DNA from: Spiroplasma_E sp902809815
Lineage (GTDB): Bacteria > Bacillota_I > Bacilli_A > Mycoplasmatales > VBWQ01
Direction: 5' to 3'
DNA length: 64,000 nt
Assembly (NCBI RefSeq): GCF_964030925.1
Contig: NZ_OZ034992.1
Location: 310,001-374,000 of the forward strand
The position numbers and the translations under genes are program-made. The notes under the pieces are model-generated. The model saw only the letters and a program-made list of their open reading frames with translations, ran no database searches and was not told the origin of the DNA. Positions 1 to 8,119 of this stretch are shown piece by piece (the stretch's first letter is position 1; every line of letters starts with the position of its first letter).

Positions 1-297
1 GGAAAATATTGAGATGAATATAAGATTTGTAGAAATTTTATTGAAAATGGTCAATATGATGAGTTAATAAAATATATGAATGAAATATTAAAAAACCATA
101 AAAAATTAAAAAAACAATATTTTAAAAATAATAAAGAAGGTATTAAAAATCAAGGTGCAAAGTGAAATATTGGTTGTTTTACAGAAGGTAATATTTGACA
201 TATTTTAAAAGAAATGCTTGGCAATAGAACTTATAACATAAATATTTATATTAAAATGGTTATTTTTAAATGTAATCAAATAAATTTAAAAACATAA
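1..297 (+). pseudogene. UPF0236-family transposase-like protein of prophage P3, C-terminal part (runs off the left edge)
   Basis: Reading frame 1 is open from the first base to a TAA at 295-297 with UGA read as Trp. The 98 residues match almost residue for residue the C-terminus of the complete UPF0236 gene at 18478-19596 (shared blocks such as ENGQ-DELIKYMNEILKNH and LKEMLGNRTY). The family is known in mollicutes as Mbov_0401 ICE transposase-like proteins. The window edge, not a mutation, may be what truncates it. It reads towards the element end at 540, the same arrangement as in P2. Confidence 0.8.
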
Positions 298-540
298 CTT
301 AATTAATTTTTTTTATTAAAATTTTAAAAACTTATTAAATTAAAAGTTAATAAGAATTTTTGTTTTATATAAATATTAAATTTTATTAATGATTTTTTTA
401 ATATTTGTATTTTAATTGTAATTCATTTAATTTAGTAGTAAGATGTATTTACAATTGCATATAATTACAATTATTTCTTGTCTATAATTTTAAAGAAATG
501 TTTAAAAAGTAATTATATCCTCCGTTTTTGTTACCGTCCC
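1..540. mobile_element. End of prophage P3 (UPF0236 gene tail plus terminal repeat)
   Basis: From 298 to 540 there is no gene. The stretch ends in GTTACCGTCCC (530-540), the exact reverse complement of the P2 left end GGGACGGTAAC at 18236, and about 45 further bases next to it also match. Beyond 540 the sequence abruptly becomes the coding sequence of a P4 early gene. P3 therefore lies inverted relative to P1 and P2, its left end at 540 and its body outside the window. The matching 8-bp target duplicate cannot be tested because the other end is missing; the bases next to the end are ATTAATTT. Confidence 0.75.
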
Positions 541-623
541 ATTAATTTTTCATCTTCATAAGCATTTTTAACTGCATTTTGTATTATTTTTTCATTATAT
601 TTAAATTGTTTTCTTTTTGTCAT
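541..623 (-). pseudogene. P4 early gene, cut by prophage P3
   Basis: ATG at 623 follows an AGGTGG ribosome binding site. The peptide begins MTKRKQFKYNEKIIQNAV and continues for 27 residues until the P3 terminal repeat at 540. The rest of the gene would lie beyond the left end of P3, outside the window. Basic N-terminus; function unknown. Confidence 0.6.
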
Positions 624-700
624 TAAAACCACCTATTTACTTTTATATGTGTATATATTATATCATATTTTCTATATTAAATATAGATTATTTAATTATT

Positions 701-967
701 TTATTCATCATCATCATTAATTTCTATTTGAGAATTATGATGATGACATTGTTTACATTTTTCTATTTTTTCTCAAATTTTTCTATTAATATTATAATCG
801 TTTAATAATTCTTCTAATTCTTCAATATTATTTTTGTCAATATGCAAATCTTTAAAATTTAAAGTAAAATCTCCTTCACCTGAAAAATGACCAACACTTA
901 CATCATAATGTTTTTCTTTTTTTCATTTATTTAAAAATTCATCTATTGTACAATTTATCATTATCAT
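701..967 (-). CDS. Phage early protein with C-terminal Cys/His cluster
   Basis: 88 residues, ATG at 967 four bases after the previous stop and with an AAGGAGT site upstream. The second half is charged (NNIEELEELLNDYN) and ends with CKQCHHH and an acidic NDDDE tail, which could bind a metal ion. Lies in the P4 early operon between two unknown genes. No family recognised. Confidence 0.65.
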
Positions 968-970
968 TAT

Positions 971-1255
971 TTACTCCTTATTATAAGTTAATCTTTCTTT
1001 TTCTGTTTCTGGAAAATGATTATAACATTTCATTTCTTGATTATCTGGTGCAATAAATACTTCAATTTCTAAACTATCTGCGTCTAACTTATATGATAAT
1101 ACTTTTCAATCTGCTAACTCTAAATCAAATAATCTATTATCATCTTCAATAGCACCATAATTACCATTATGTGAAAATGTTATTTCTTTATTTTTTGTAT
1201 AAATTCTAAAATTATTATATTTATCACTATATTTTAAAAAGTCTCATAAATTCAT
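971..1255 (-). CDS. Phage early protein, unknown
   Basis: 94 residues, ATG at 1255 after AATAAGGAGTAAAT. Rich in aromatic and acidic residues (WDFLKYSDKYNNFRIYTKNKE, then alternating beta-type stretches), with no Cys motif and no membrane segment. Its stop sits immediately before the ribosome binding site of the next gene, as throughout this operon. Function unknown. Confidence 0.65.
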
Positions 1256-1257
1256 AT

Positions 1258-1377
1258 TTACTCCTTATTTTTTCTTTTTTTATATCATCATCTAATAGTT
1301 AATTCACCTAAAATATTACCTATAATGCAACTATTTATAGTATTTACTATAAATAAAATTCATTCTCATCAAACCAT
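1258..1377 (-). CDS. Small membrane protein of P4
   Basis: 39 residues: MVWWEWILFIVNTINSCIIG, a short polar loop, then a basic C-terminus (YKKRKNKE). One predicted membrane segment. Three UGA Trp codons within the first dozen and last dozen residues show it is translated with code 4. ATG at 1377 follows AAAAGGAG. Confidence 0.5.
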
Positions 1378-1380
1378 TAT

Positions 1381-1506
1381 TTACTCCTTTTCTTTTAATT
1401 TTTGTTTTTTATTTTTATATACTTTTAATCTTAATTTTCAATCACAATATCAACAACCATATTCACTTTTAGGAATATAATTTTTATTTTTTCTTTTCAT
1501 ATTCAT
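1381..1506 (-). CDS. Small basic Cys-motif protein
   Basis: 41 residues beginning MNMKRKNKNYIPKSEYG then CWYC, a single CxxC knuckle, followed by a Lys-rich tail. Its start overlaps the end of the next gene upstream by 23 bases. Probably a nucleic-acid-binding early protein, but this is inference from composition only. Confidence 0.5.
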
Positions 1507-1678
1507 TTTTTATTTCTTTTACTTTATTTTTAAATTGTTTTTTATGAAAATAACACATATTAAAAAATTGAACAGCACTATCTTCTATATTTATAGAATT
1601 TAAAGTAACTAATACTTTACTATTACAATCTTTAACAATACATTTAAGTAATACTTTTTCTTGCTTTTGTTTTTGCAT
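1484..1678 (-). CDS. Small zinc-finger-like early protein
   Basis: 64 residues, ATG at 1678 overlapping the stop of the upstream gene (ATAATG arrangement). Carries C-x4-C near residue 13 and C-x2-H near residue 42, a possible four-ligand metal site, then a Lys-rich tail ending EYEKKK. Function unknown. Confidence 0.6.
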   Translation of the reverse strand: MQKQKQEKVLLKCIVKDCNSKVLVTLNSINIEDSAVQFFNMCYFHKKQFKNKVKEIKNEYEKKK

Positions 1679-1848
1679 TATTTTACTTCCTTATTTAATT
1701 TATTTAAGTAATTATTTAAATAAATAATAGTTATATCTTTTTTAATTTGTTCATTACTATAAAGTAAATACATATGTAAAAAAGAAGCTCTTTCATCTAA
1801 TAATTTATTAATTTTTGTTATTTTTTTTAATTTAAAATTCATAAACAT
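1678..1848 (-). CDS. Phage early protein, helical, unknown
   Basis: 56 residues starting MFMNFKLKKITKINKLLDER, strongly helical and basic at the N-terminus. A second ATG two codons in is equally possible. Starts on the last base of the upstream RuvC-like gene and ends on the first base of the next, so it is translationally coupled. No family recognised. Confidence 0.55.
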   Translation of the reverse strand: MFMNFKLKKITKINKLLDERASFLHMYLLYSNEQIKKDITIIYLNNYLNKLNKEVK

Positions 1849-2425
1849 TATTTATTCTCCTTATTTAAATAATATCAACCAATTAATAAACTATCTGCTT
1901 GGTCATGGTCTTTAATTTCTATATTTCATTTATATTTTTCTTGTAATGATTTAGCAAACATTAAACTAAAATATTTATCTCATTTATTAATTTTTGAATA
2001 ACTTGAATATATTGGTAATAGTAATTCTTGTTGTTCTTTATATCATTTTTTTCATTCACTTGGACTTATTAACATATCTTTTGTTATTAATTTATTAAAT
2101 TGTCCAGCAATAAAACCACGTAAATGTTCTTGTGTTTCATAACCAATACCATTTTACTATGAAAAGTACCACGTTCAATAATTAAATTTAATTTACTAAG
2201 TACATTATCAATATCATTTTGTTGTAAAAAAGCATCTTTTTTAGCAGTTATCATTGAAAAAATAAAATCATTAATTAAATCATTAAAATTATTTGTAATA
2301 ATAGAATTAACTTCAATTTTCTTATTAAAACTATAACTTTCTATTAATATTGGTTTTTTATTTTCTCATAAAGTAAATCCAGTATTTTTAATACTTGGGT
2401 CAATTGAAAGTAAATAATTATTCAT
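1848..2425 (-). pseudogene. RuvC-like Holliday-junction resolvase, frameshifted
   Basis: The N-terminal half reads MNNYLLSIDPSIKNTGFTLW, the first Asp of the RNase H/RuvC fold, followed by an IIERG strand supplying Glu. Near 2155 the frame breaks in an AAAA run; inserting one A restores a continuous protein that ends DHDQADSLLIGWY, the paired Asp motif of RuvC-like enzymes. The total would be 192 residues. It would resolve branched phage DNA. Either a real mutation or a homopolymer error; all catalytic residues are otherwise present. Confidence 0.7.
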
Positions 2426-2609
2426 AATTTAATCTACCACAACTTTCACATTTTATTTCTTCTCTTCATGGACTTGCATTACCTTCATTTTCTAAATCTA
2501 AATCACTTGCATATATACTACATATTGCTTTACATTTTAAACATTCAAAATATAATATTTCATCAATTACATCTTCTAATTTAAATTCTTCATGTTTACA
2601 ATTATTCAT
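2418..2609 (-). CDS. Zinc-ribbon early protein
   Basis: 63 residues with an N-terminal CKHE, then CLKC around residue 28 and CESCG near the C-terminus. Two CxxC pairs about 30 residues apart are typical of a zinc ribbon. Overlaps the RuvC-like gene by 8 bases. Likely nucleic-acid binding or regulatory in the phage early operon. Confidence 0.6.
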
Positions 2610-2757
2610 TATCAAATTCTCCGTTTTTAATTCTTTTAATTAATTCATCAATACCTTTTATATTTGGGTCTCTATTTGAAGATAATAAAAATTGTTTTCC
2701 ATTATAAGCATTTGCTCTATTATTAATTAAATATTTAATTAATTTTTCTTTATTCAT
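2602..2757 (-). CDS. Small early protein of the NGEFDN-tail group
   Basis: 51 residues from MNKEKLIKYLINNRA to RIKNGEFDNE. The C-terminal peptide KNGEFDN(E/D), whose codons overlap the start of the following gene, recurs in unrelated small proteins of P1 and P2 (33203, 33010, 42691). Function unknown; see finding. Confidence 0.6.
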   Translation of the reverse strand: MNKEKLIKYLINNRANAYNGKQFLLSSNRDPNIKGIDELIKRIKNGEFDNE

Positions 2758-2867
2758 TATTTATTCTCCTTATTTTTATTTAAATTTATAACTAATATTT
2801 CTAAACATTTAAGACATCAATTTTTACTTAAAAATATTCTTTTATTACAATATTTACATTTATTCAT
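2757..2867 (-). CDS. Tiny Cys-motif protein
   Basis: 36 residues: MNKCKYCNKRIFLSKN then WCLKCLEIL, i.e. two CxxC knuckles 13 residues apart, a minimal treble-clef/zinc-ribbon pattern. ATG at 2867; ends on the first base of the next start codon. Confidence 0.55.
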
Positions 2868-3063
2868 TATTTTCTTCTTTTTTCTCTAAAATTTCTCTTA
2901 TTATTTTTAATTCAGTTAATCTTATTTCATTTGATTTAATAAAACTATTAAAATGATTAATATCATCTTGTAATCTTAATATTCTTTGCTTATGTTCATT
3001 AATATTTTCTAAATGTTTATTAATTCTGTCATTAATATATTCTAATGGTGTATTTTTAATCAT
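2860..3063 (-). CDS. Coiled-coil early protein
   Basis: 67 residues, ATG at 3063 after AAAGGAGAAAATAAAA. Heptad-like helix through nearly the whole length (NDRINKHLENINEHKQRILR onward), ending in an acidic KKEENNE. Directly downstream of the ERF gene, so possibly an accessory recombination factor, but nothing in the sequence proves this. Confidence 0.6.
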   Translation of the reverse strand: MIKNTPLEYINDRINKHLENINEHKQRILRLQDDINHFNSFIKSNEIRLTELKIIREILEKKEENNE

Positions 3064-3099
3064 TTTTATTTTCTCCTTTAAAATATTTTGTTTTTACAT

Positions 3100-3828
3100 T
3101 TATTCATAATTTCTATACTCATTTTTATTATTAGTTTTTATATTTTTAAATCTTTCACGAATTTCTTTAAATTTATCAAATAAAGTTTTTAAATAATTTT
3201 CACCCATTAATATTAAAAAATCTTTATTATTATTTGGATTTAATCTTTCCATATCTTCTCTTATACATTCATCAAATAAAACTGTATTTGTAATCATATA
3301 TTTTTCAAAATAATCTAATTGTTTTTCACTTGGTTCTCATTTTTCATTTTGTATTTTTACATTATTATTAATATAATTATTTTGTTGTTTATTATTTTGA
3401 ATTAAATTAACATTATCATTATCTGGGTCAAGTTCATCTTCACTTAATAAAAGTAAATTCATTAAAAAATATCTATAAGCATAAGTTTCTGCACTACCTT
3501 TTGCTTTTGCTATATCTGTATTTTTAGCACAAGCAAGTATATCAAAATATTTTATTTCTTTATCATTATCTAAATCAATAATTGTATATCTTTTAAAATA
3601 AGTTATTTCTACTTCTTTATTATTATCTAAATAATTTATTTTTCTATCAGTTGTTAATATATCTTCATGTGTAATAACAATATTTAATTCTTTACATAAT
3701 AATTTAAATTTATTAAAAATATCACTTAATAATCAATATTTATAATTACCAAATTTATTAAAACCATTTTTAGGTGTACTACCAATTTCTAATTGTAATT
3801 TAAGTATTTTTTTATATAAATTATTCAT
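3100..3828 (-). CDS. ERF-family single-strand annealing protein
   Basis: 242 residues, ATG at 3828 overlapping the previous stop. The N-terminus (GNYKYWLLSDIFNKFKLLCK) and the central KAKGSAETYAYRYFLMNLLL followed by DELDPD match the ERF superfamily of phage recombinases, which anneal complementary single strands during phage recombination and genome circularisation. The C-terminal third is Asn-rich and then helical. Neighbours are a ribbon-helix-helix protein upstream and a coiled-coil protein downstream. P1 and P2 have no such gene, so P4 is a distinct lineage of the same phage group. Confidence 0.85.
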
Positions 3829-4007
3829 TATTTATCACTCTTTCTATTTATTTCATTTTTAATTAAATCCCTTACAAAATCATTCATAGTTATATTTCTT
3901 TCATAACAATATGTTTTTAATTCATAATGGTCATTTTTAGTAAGACGAATTTTTAAATTTTTAATTAATAATTTATCTTCATGTTTTTTAAGTGCTGCTG
4001 CTACCAT
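3828..4007 (-). CDS. Ribbon-helix-helix DNA-binding protein
   Basis: 59 residues. The segment LLIKNLKIRLTKNDHYELKT followed by CYERNITMNDFVRDLIKNEI has the beta-strand then two-helix pattern of Arc/CopG-type (RHH) regulators. Likely an operon regulator acting on the TACGTA-rich region upstream of the P4 early genes, though any operator link is inference. Confidence 0.65.
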   Translation of the reverse strand: MVAAALKKHEDKLLIKNLKIRLTKNDHYELKTYCYERNITMNDFVRDLIKNEINRKSDK

Positions 4008-4009
4008 TT

Positions 4010-4132
4010 TTATTCACTACTTTCTTCATTCATAAATAATTCTTTAATTCTTTCACCATATTTACCATTTTTAATATCTTGAAAAAAAATTTCTCAATCA
4101 TTTTTTATTTCTTGAAAACTTTTATTTTGCAT
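4010..4132 (-). CDS. Small early protein, unknown
   Basis: 40 residues: MQNKSFQEIKNDWEIFFQDI to MNEESSE. Acidic amphipathic helix, no motif. Packed between two coupled genes. Function unknown. Confidence 0.5.
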
Positions 4133-4136
4133 ATTA

Positions 4137-4319
4137 TTACACTCCTTTAAAATTTTCTAATTGTAATTCATTAATATAATATTCATATAAGTAATCTCAA
4201 TTATTTGATGTTAAATACATATCTTCTTCAATCATTTCATCAATACATTTATTACAATAATAACTATTATCTATTTCACTAATTCATATATATTTTTCAT
4301 TATGTATATTACATTTCAT
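4137..4319 (-). CDS. Small early protein with Cys/His residues
   Basis: 60 residues; N-terminal CNIH and CNKC about 22 residues apart form a possible metal site, followed by an acidic helix. ATG at 4319 overlaps the end of the upstream zinc-ribbon gene by 11 bases; ends GV with an AAAGGAG for the next gene inside its last codons. Confidence 0.55.
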
Positions 4320-4467
4320 AATCATCACTCATTAATTTATAAAAACATTTATTACAAGTTCTATTTGCAAATGATGAATTTTTATTACATATATCACATG
4401 AACCAAATATTTTTTCAATTTCTTCATATTTTAAATATATTCTTTTATCTTCTTTTAAATTCAACAT
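4309..4467 (-). CDS. Zinc-ribbon early protein
   Basis: 52 residues with CDIC at about residue 23 and CNKC at about residue 38 (GSCDICNKNSSFANRTCNKC), a classic zinc-ribbon spacing. ATG at 4467. Probably nucleic-acid binding. Confidence 0.6.
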   Translation of the reverse strand: MLNLKEDKRIYLKYEEIEKIFGSCDICNKNSSFANRTCNKCFYKLMSDDYEM

Positions 4468-4473
4468 AATTAA

Positions 4474-4590
4474 TTACTCTCTTTCTATAATTTTTAATAT
4501 TTCTTGTATTTCAATATATTTTTTATTTTTAAGTAATTTTTCATTACATAATTTTTTTATTAATTCTATTTTTTCAACATTTAATAACAT
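4474..4590 (-). CDS. Small helical early protein
   Basis: 38 residues, MLLNVEKIELIKKLCNEKLL and then a second helix rich in Ile, Lys and Glu. ATG at 4590 after AAAGGAAATTAAT. No family recognised. Confidence 0.45.
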   Translation of the reverse strand: MLLNVEKIELIKKLCNEKLLKNKKYIEIQEILKIIERE

Positions 4591-4601
4591 ATTAATTTCC
4601 T

Positions 4602-5093
4602 TTAATACTTTAAATAAAATATTTTTTCATTATGAGTATTTATATCTTTCATTGGTGTAACAATATAATTTATTGCTAAATCATTATCATTATATGGATT
4701 ATTTATTTTAAAACTTTTCATATCTTGTTCTCATGTAATGTTATATTTAAAACATTCTTGATTTTTATCATTTGTAAAAATATAATAACCATTATATTGT
4801 TCATAAAATTCACAAGATATTAATTCATTTTCATTTGTAGTAATATCTGGAATATTTTTTATATATTTTAAAACTTCACTACCTTTAATACTTTTCATAT
4901 TTTCTGTAATTGAATTTTTACCTAATTTATAATCAAAATTTTCAAATATTTTTAATGCTATTTTTTTATTATTTTCGTCAATACTAGTATATTGTTTAGG
5001 AAATCATGTTTCATATTCACCAATTTCTAATAATATTCCACCATTAGTTGATTCTTGTATTTTAGTTTTTAAATCTAAACTAATATTTGGCAT
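4602..5093 (-). CDS. First gene of the P4 early operon, unknown
   Basis: 163 residues, ATG at 5093 with GAAAGGAAT upstream. Starts MPNISLDLKTKIQESTNGGI; mixed alpha/beta composition with one UGA Trp in the motif EYETWFPKQYTS and one near the C-terminus. No membrane segment, no Cys motif. It is the promoter-proximal gene behind the tandem hairpins at 5111-5233, the position usually taken by a regulator or host-takeover protein, but the sequence itself gives no function. Confidence 0.65.
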
Positions 5094-5110
5094 ATAATAT
5101 TCCTTTCTAA

Positions 5111-5233
5111 TACGTATTTTTACGTATAAGCCTTATCACCTACAGTGATAAAAGGCTTATATATATATTTTTATTAATACGTATACGTAATATATTGTGC
5201 TTTCACTCTTGATGAGTGAAGCACATATACGTA
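5111..5233. promoter_or_regulatory. Two strong hairpins framed by five TACGTA palindromes
   Basis: Hairpin 1 (5126-5160) pairs ATAAGCCTTATCAC with GTGAT-AAGGCTTAT. Hairpin 2 (5197-5224) pairs GTGCTTTCACTC with GAGTGAAGCAC, one T bulged. The 6-bp palindrome TACGTA occurs at 5111, 5121, 5178, 5184 and 5228, framing each hairpin. It lies just upstream of the early operon, where operators or a replication origin would be expected. Confidence 0.6.
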
Positions 5234-5517
5234 AATAAAAAATTATATTTAATAATTAATTTATTTATGTTATGATATTATTGATGAGGTATGTATGTAA
5301 TATATAACCCCCCTTATGTGTAATAATTTATTAATAATTAAAGAACAGGGTTTATGGTTATTGCATTTCTATACAAATTTAATTTCAATTTCATACAATA
5401 ACAATTCAATAAAAATAAATAAATTACTCTTTTATACTCATGTAGTAGTATTTACATTTAGTACTCACAATTAGACTATCTACGAGAGTTTTAAAGTTTT
5501 TTTATTTAACAATTAAA
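5234..5517. other. Noncoding part of the P4 control region
   Basis: No open frame with a ribosome binding site. Contains a run of six C at 5310-5315, a GTTATTG/CAATAAC pairing around a 45-base A/T loop (5357-5410), and ACTCT/AGAGT ends around 5426-5493. Its position between early operon and element end matches the structured noncoding region of P1 and P2, but the sequence is different. Confidence 0.4.
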
Positions 5518-5543
5518 AAATGAGAGTTTTATCTCTCATTTAT
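5516..5543 (-). terminator. Rho-independent terminator
   Basis: TGAGAG-TTTTAT-CTCTCA with A-rich and T-rich flanks, so it can act on either strand. On the minus strand it overlaps the stop codon of the 52-codon gene at 5529-5687. Confidence 0.6.
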
Positions 5544-5687
5544 ATTTTTATTAAATCGTATCCAAGTTTGCAATGCGCCCCTTTCTATCTTTGACAAATC
5601 TTCTATATTAGTTTTTATTTCTTCTCCATTTTCATTTTTGTAAATTGTATCTTGTTGTGTTTTGTATGTTTTTAATAATATTTTCAT
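5529..5687 (-). CDS. Small phage-region protein, unknown
   Basis: 52 residues, ATG at 5687 after AAAGGGGGTTTT. Sequence MKILLKTYKTQQDTIYKNEN through LSKIERGALQTWIRFNKNIN. It uses TGG for Trp and has a locally higher GC content (GGGGCGCATTGC) than its neighbours, suggesting a different origin. Its stop overlaps the terminator stem. Not present in P1 or P2. Confidence 0.55.
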   Translation of the reverse strand: MKILLKTYKTQQDTIYKNENGEEIKTNIEDLSKIERGALQTWIRFNKNINER

Positions 5688-6012
5688 TAATAAAACCCCC
5701 TTTTTATTTACTTTTAATATTTTTTAGATAAATATAATTGATAGACTTATTATTTTAAACTTATATTTATGAATTTATATAGCTTTTTATTATTATATTA
5801 AGATTTATTTAAAAATATTTACTTTTAATTTATAATAATATTTTTATTTAAGTTCATAATTATGATATTAAAGATAAGCAATATAGTTTTGATAAATCTT
5901 AATTAAAGTTTATATGTGAAAAAATAATATACAATAAAAAATATTTAATGTTAATTATTATGAGTAAACTTGATTAAAATTTTTAATTATTTATTTTTAA
6001 TACCATTTTTAT
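5688..6012. other. Intergenic, no gene seen
   Basis: Almost pure A/T with no ribosome binding site plus open frame. Contains one copy (5930-5950) of a 21-base direct repeat TACAATAAAAAATATTTAAT(G) whose other copy is at 7881-7901 on the far side of the GDSL remnant and IS5-like copy 1. The right end of P4 should lie here or just before, but no GGGA-type terminal repeat is visible. Confidence 0.5.
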
Positions 6013-6734
6013 TTATTGACTAAAAACACCCATACTATCATTTTTATCTCATGAACCAATTCTATTTGTAACAAGCCTTATTCCTTGATCTTCTGGTAGT
6101 CTTTTAAAAAAATTATTTATTTCTTGAAAATGATCAATAATAACTTTTATTGTTGTATAAATATCATCTTGACTTATACTACCACCCAATCCAGTATCGT
6201 CTTCTTTTGCAAATTTATTGATAATTTTAAAAAATAATTGTTTAAAATTTTCTTGTTTTTCAGTATTATAGATATTTTGGATATGTAAAAAGTTATCATA
6301 ACTAATTTTTACTTTTATTCAATCATGTGCAACAGGACGATAATCTACTTCAAATAGATTTTTATTATTAAATTTGTATAAAAATTTGTATAAATCATTA
6401 GCAATTTGTTCTTGAACTCATTTTGTTGGATGAAATTGATCTAAAAAAAAATAGTTATCAATATTTTGTGAGTTTGCACCAGAAACATATTGAGGTTGTA
6501 ATATTCCATTTTTTCCAAGAGTATTTATATCAATTTTAGTAGCATTTGAATCTTGGTATTGACTTCCTTTATTTTTGAATTGTTCAAATAGTTTATTAAA
6601 TTTTGAAAAAACATCATACTCTTTAATATTTGTTTTTTCAAAGTTTTTATTTGCTTTTTTAATTTCTTCAGTTAATTTTAAGTTAAATTTATTTACAAGA
6701 TTTGTCATTGGTTGTTGATTAATTGGACATATTC
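6013..6734 (-). pseudogene. GDSL/SGNH-type lipase-like protein, C-terminal fragment
   Basis: About 240 residues remain in an uninterrupted frame up to the IS5-like end at 6725-6734. The segment NYFFLDQFHPTKWVQEQIAN contains the DxxH block V of SGNH hydrolases (catalytic Asp and His). The N-terminal half with the catalytic Ser is missing: on the far side of the insertion sequence there is only noncoding sequence, so the loss involved a deletion, not merely insertion. These proteins are common secreted or lipoprotein-type hydrolases in spiroplasmas. Confidence 0.6.
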
Positions 6735-7881
6735 CGTAATTAAATTTAATTAATTGTCAATAAAATTGTTTTAAAACTATTTAGTGTTATTGAATATAGA
6801 AATAAATATTTTTTGAAAAAATAGTTTAAAAAATGAGTTTACATTTTAAACAAAAAATTGTTAATAATATTTTTATATTAACTCGATAAAAATTTAAATT
6901 TTAAAAAAATATTTTTAATATTTTTTTTATTTTAATGGTTTTATTTTATTAAAAATTTCACAAAGTAAGTTAAATCTTAAGTACATAAGTCTAAATTTAG
7001 ATTTTCTACATTTATTTACTAAAATTTTGAATCTTTTCAATCAAGCAAAGACATGTTCAACTTTAATTCTAATTTTAGATACAATCTTATTGTATTTTCT
7101 TTCTTGTTTAGTTAATTTTTTATTTTTAGTTCTTTTAATTGGTATTATTGTATTTTTATAAATATTTTGTATACCTTGATATCCTAAATCACCAATAATT
7201 ATTGTTTTTTCTGAAAATTCAAGATTTGAATTTTTTAATATTTGAAAATCATGCACTTTACCATTATCAGCAAAAATATCAACAATTTTTTTATTAAAAA
7301 AATCATATACAATTTGAAATTTTATAGAATACATTCAACTTTTACCAGAAAAATATTCTAACTGTAGTTTTTTTAGTTGGTCTTTCAATTTCAATCTCAG
7401 TTGAATCAATTAAATAAAATTGAAATTAATTTGAATTTTCTTGTTTTTTATCAATTTTTAATTTATATCTTTCTTTTAAAAATTGGTAATCTTTGTGGTT
7501 ACTAAGTTTATTTTCTACTCAAGTAATATTTCGAAAACAACTTGATGGGCTCATTTTAGATTTAATACTCATTTGAAAAAAAGTATAATATTCTTTTCAG
7601 TATAATAAAGTCATCATTAATCTTTCTTCTACTGAAAGTTTATTTTTTCGACCTTTTATTTTTTTCTAATTTTTCTATTTCAATTAATTTTTCTAACATT
7701 TCATTAAAATGAAAACGTTTTATACCAAAATATCTGTAAAATTCTTCATTTTTTAATTTTTTTAAATTTTCAAAAATCATTTTTATCAACACTTTTCTAA
7801 ATTTATTGTTAATAACAAAATTATAAAATAAATTTTAAAATTATAATTGACTTTTAAAAAATTTAATTACGGAATATGTCT
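6725..7881 (-). mobile_element. IS5-like element, copy 1
   Basis: 1157 bases between inverted repeats GGACATATTCCGTAATTAAA and its complement (TTAATTACGGAATATGTC). Nearly identical to copies at 46116 and 54051. The outermost base at the right end is T instead of C. No clear target duplication, consistent with the deletion that removed the 5' part of the GDSL gene. Confidence 0.85.
6927..7780 (-). pseudogene. IS5-family transposase (two frameshifts)
   Basis: ATG at 7780. Reconstructed protein has a helix-turn-helix-like N-terminus (RFHFNEMLEKLIEIEKLEKN), then DDE motifs: Asp in YLIDSTE, Asp in IIIGDLGYQG, Glu in IRIKVEHVFAWLK, as in DDE_Tnp_4 transposases. Besides the A7 break shared with copy 2, this copy has an extra A in AATAAAAGGTCG, creating an early stop after the N-terminal domain, so it is probably inactive. 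Confidence 0.8.
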
Positions 7882-8034
7882 ACAATAAAAAATATTTAAT
7901 GTAATTATTTTTTAGAAAATAATACTATATTTTTAAAAAATAAATATTTTTATAAGAGTTAGTTATAACTTTTAATTATTTATTTTGTAATCGATAATTT
8001 TGTGTAAAAATAATTATTAAATCTTTGATAATAC

Positions 8035-8063
8035 TTGTTTTTTTAAATAATTTTCTATATAAT
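8035..8063 (+). promoter_or_regulatory. Promoter of the rplM-rpsI operon
   Basis: TTGTTT, 17-base spacer, TATAAT. Transcription would begin near 8070 and leave a short leader containing GTAGTCCCGG and TTACACTGTAAGGAG before rplM. Part of this leader may be an L13-type autoregulatory element, but I cannot show the fold. The rest of 7882-8119 is A/T-rich and empty. Confidence 0.6.
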
Positions 8064-8119
8064 TATTAATGCTTTAAGCAATGTAGTCCCGGTAAAAATT
8101 ACACTGTAAGGAGAAAAAA

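Larger units (their letters stand above)
541..5700 (-). mobile_element. Prophage P4 remnant: early-gene region
   Basis: Some eighteen tightly packed small genes, all on the minus strand, many overlapping by 4-20 bases, with zinc-ribbon proteins, a ribbon-helix-helix protein, an ERF annealing protein and a RuvC-like resolvase. This is the same architecture as the early regions of P1 and P2, but the genes are different and the ERF gene is extra. The structural module is not in the window; the left part is cut by P3 at 540. No terminal repeat of the GGGA type was found near 5690-6010, so the right limit is approximate. Confidence 0.65.
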
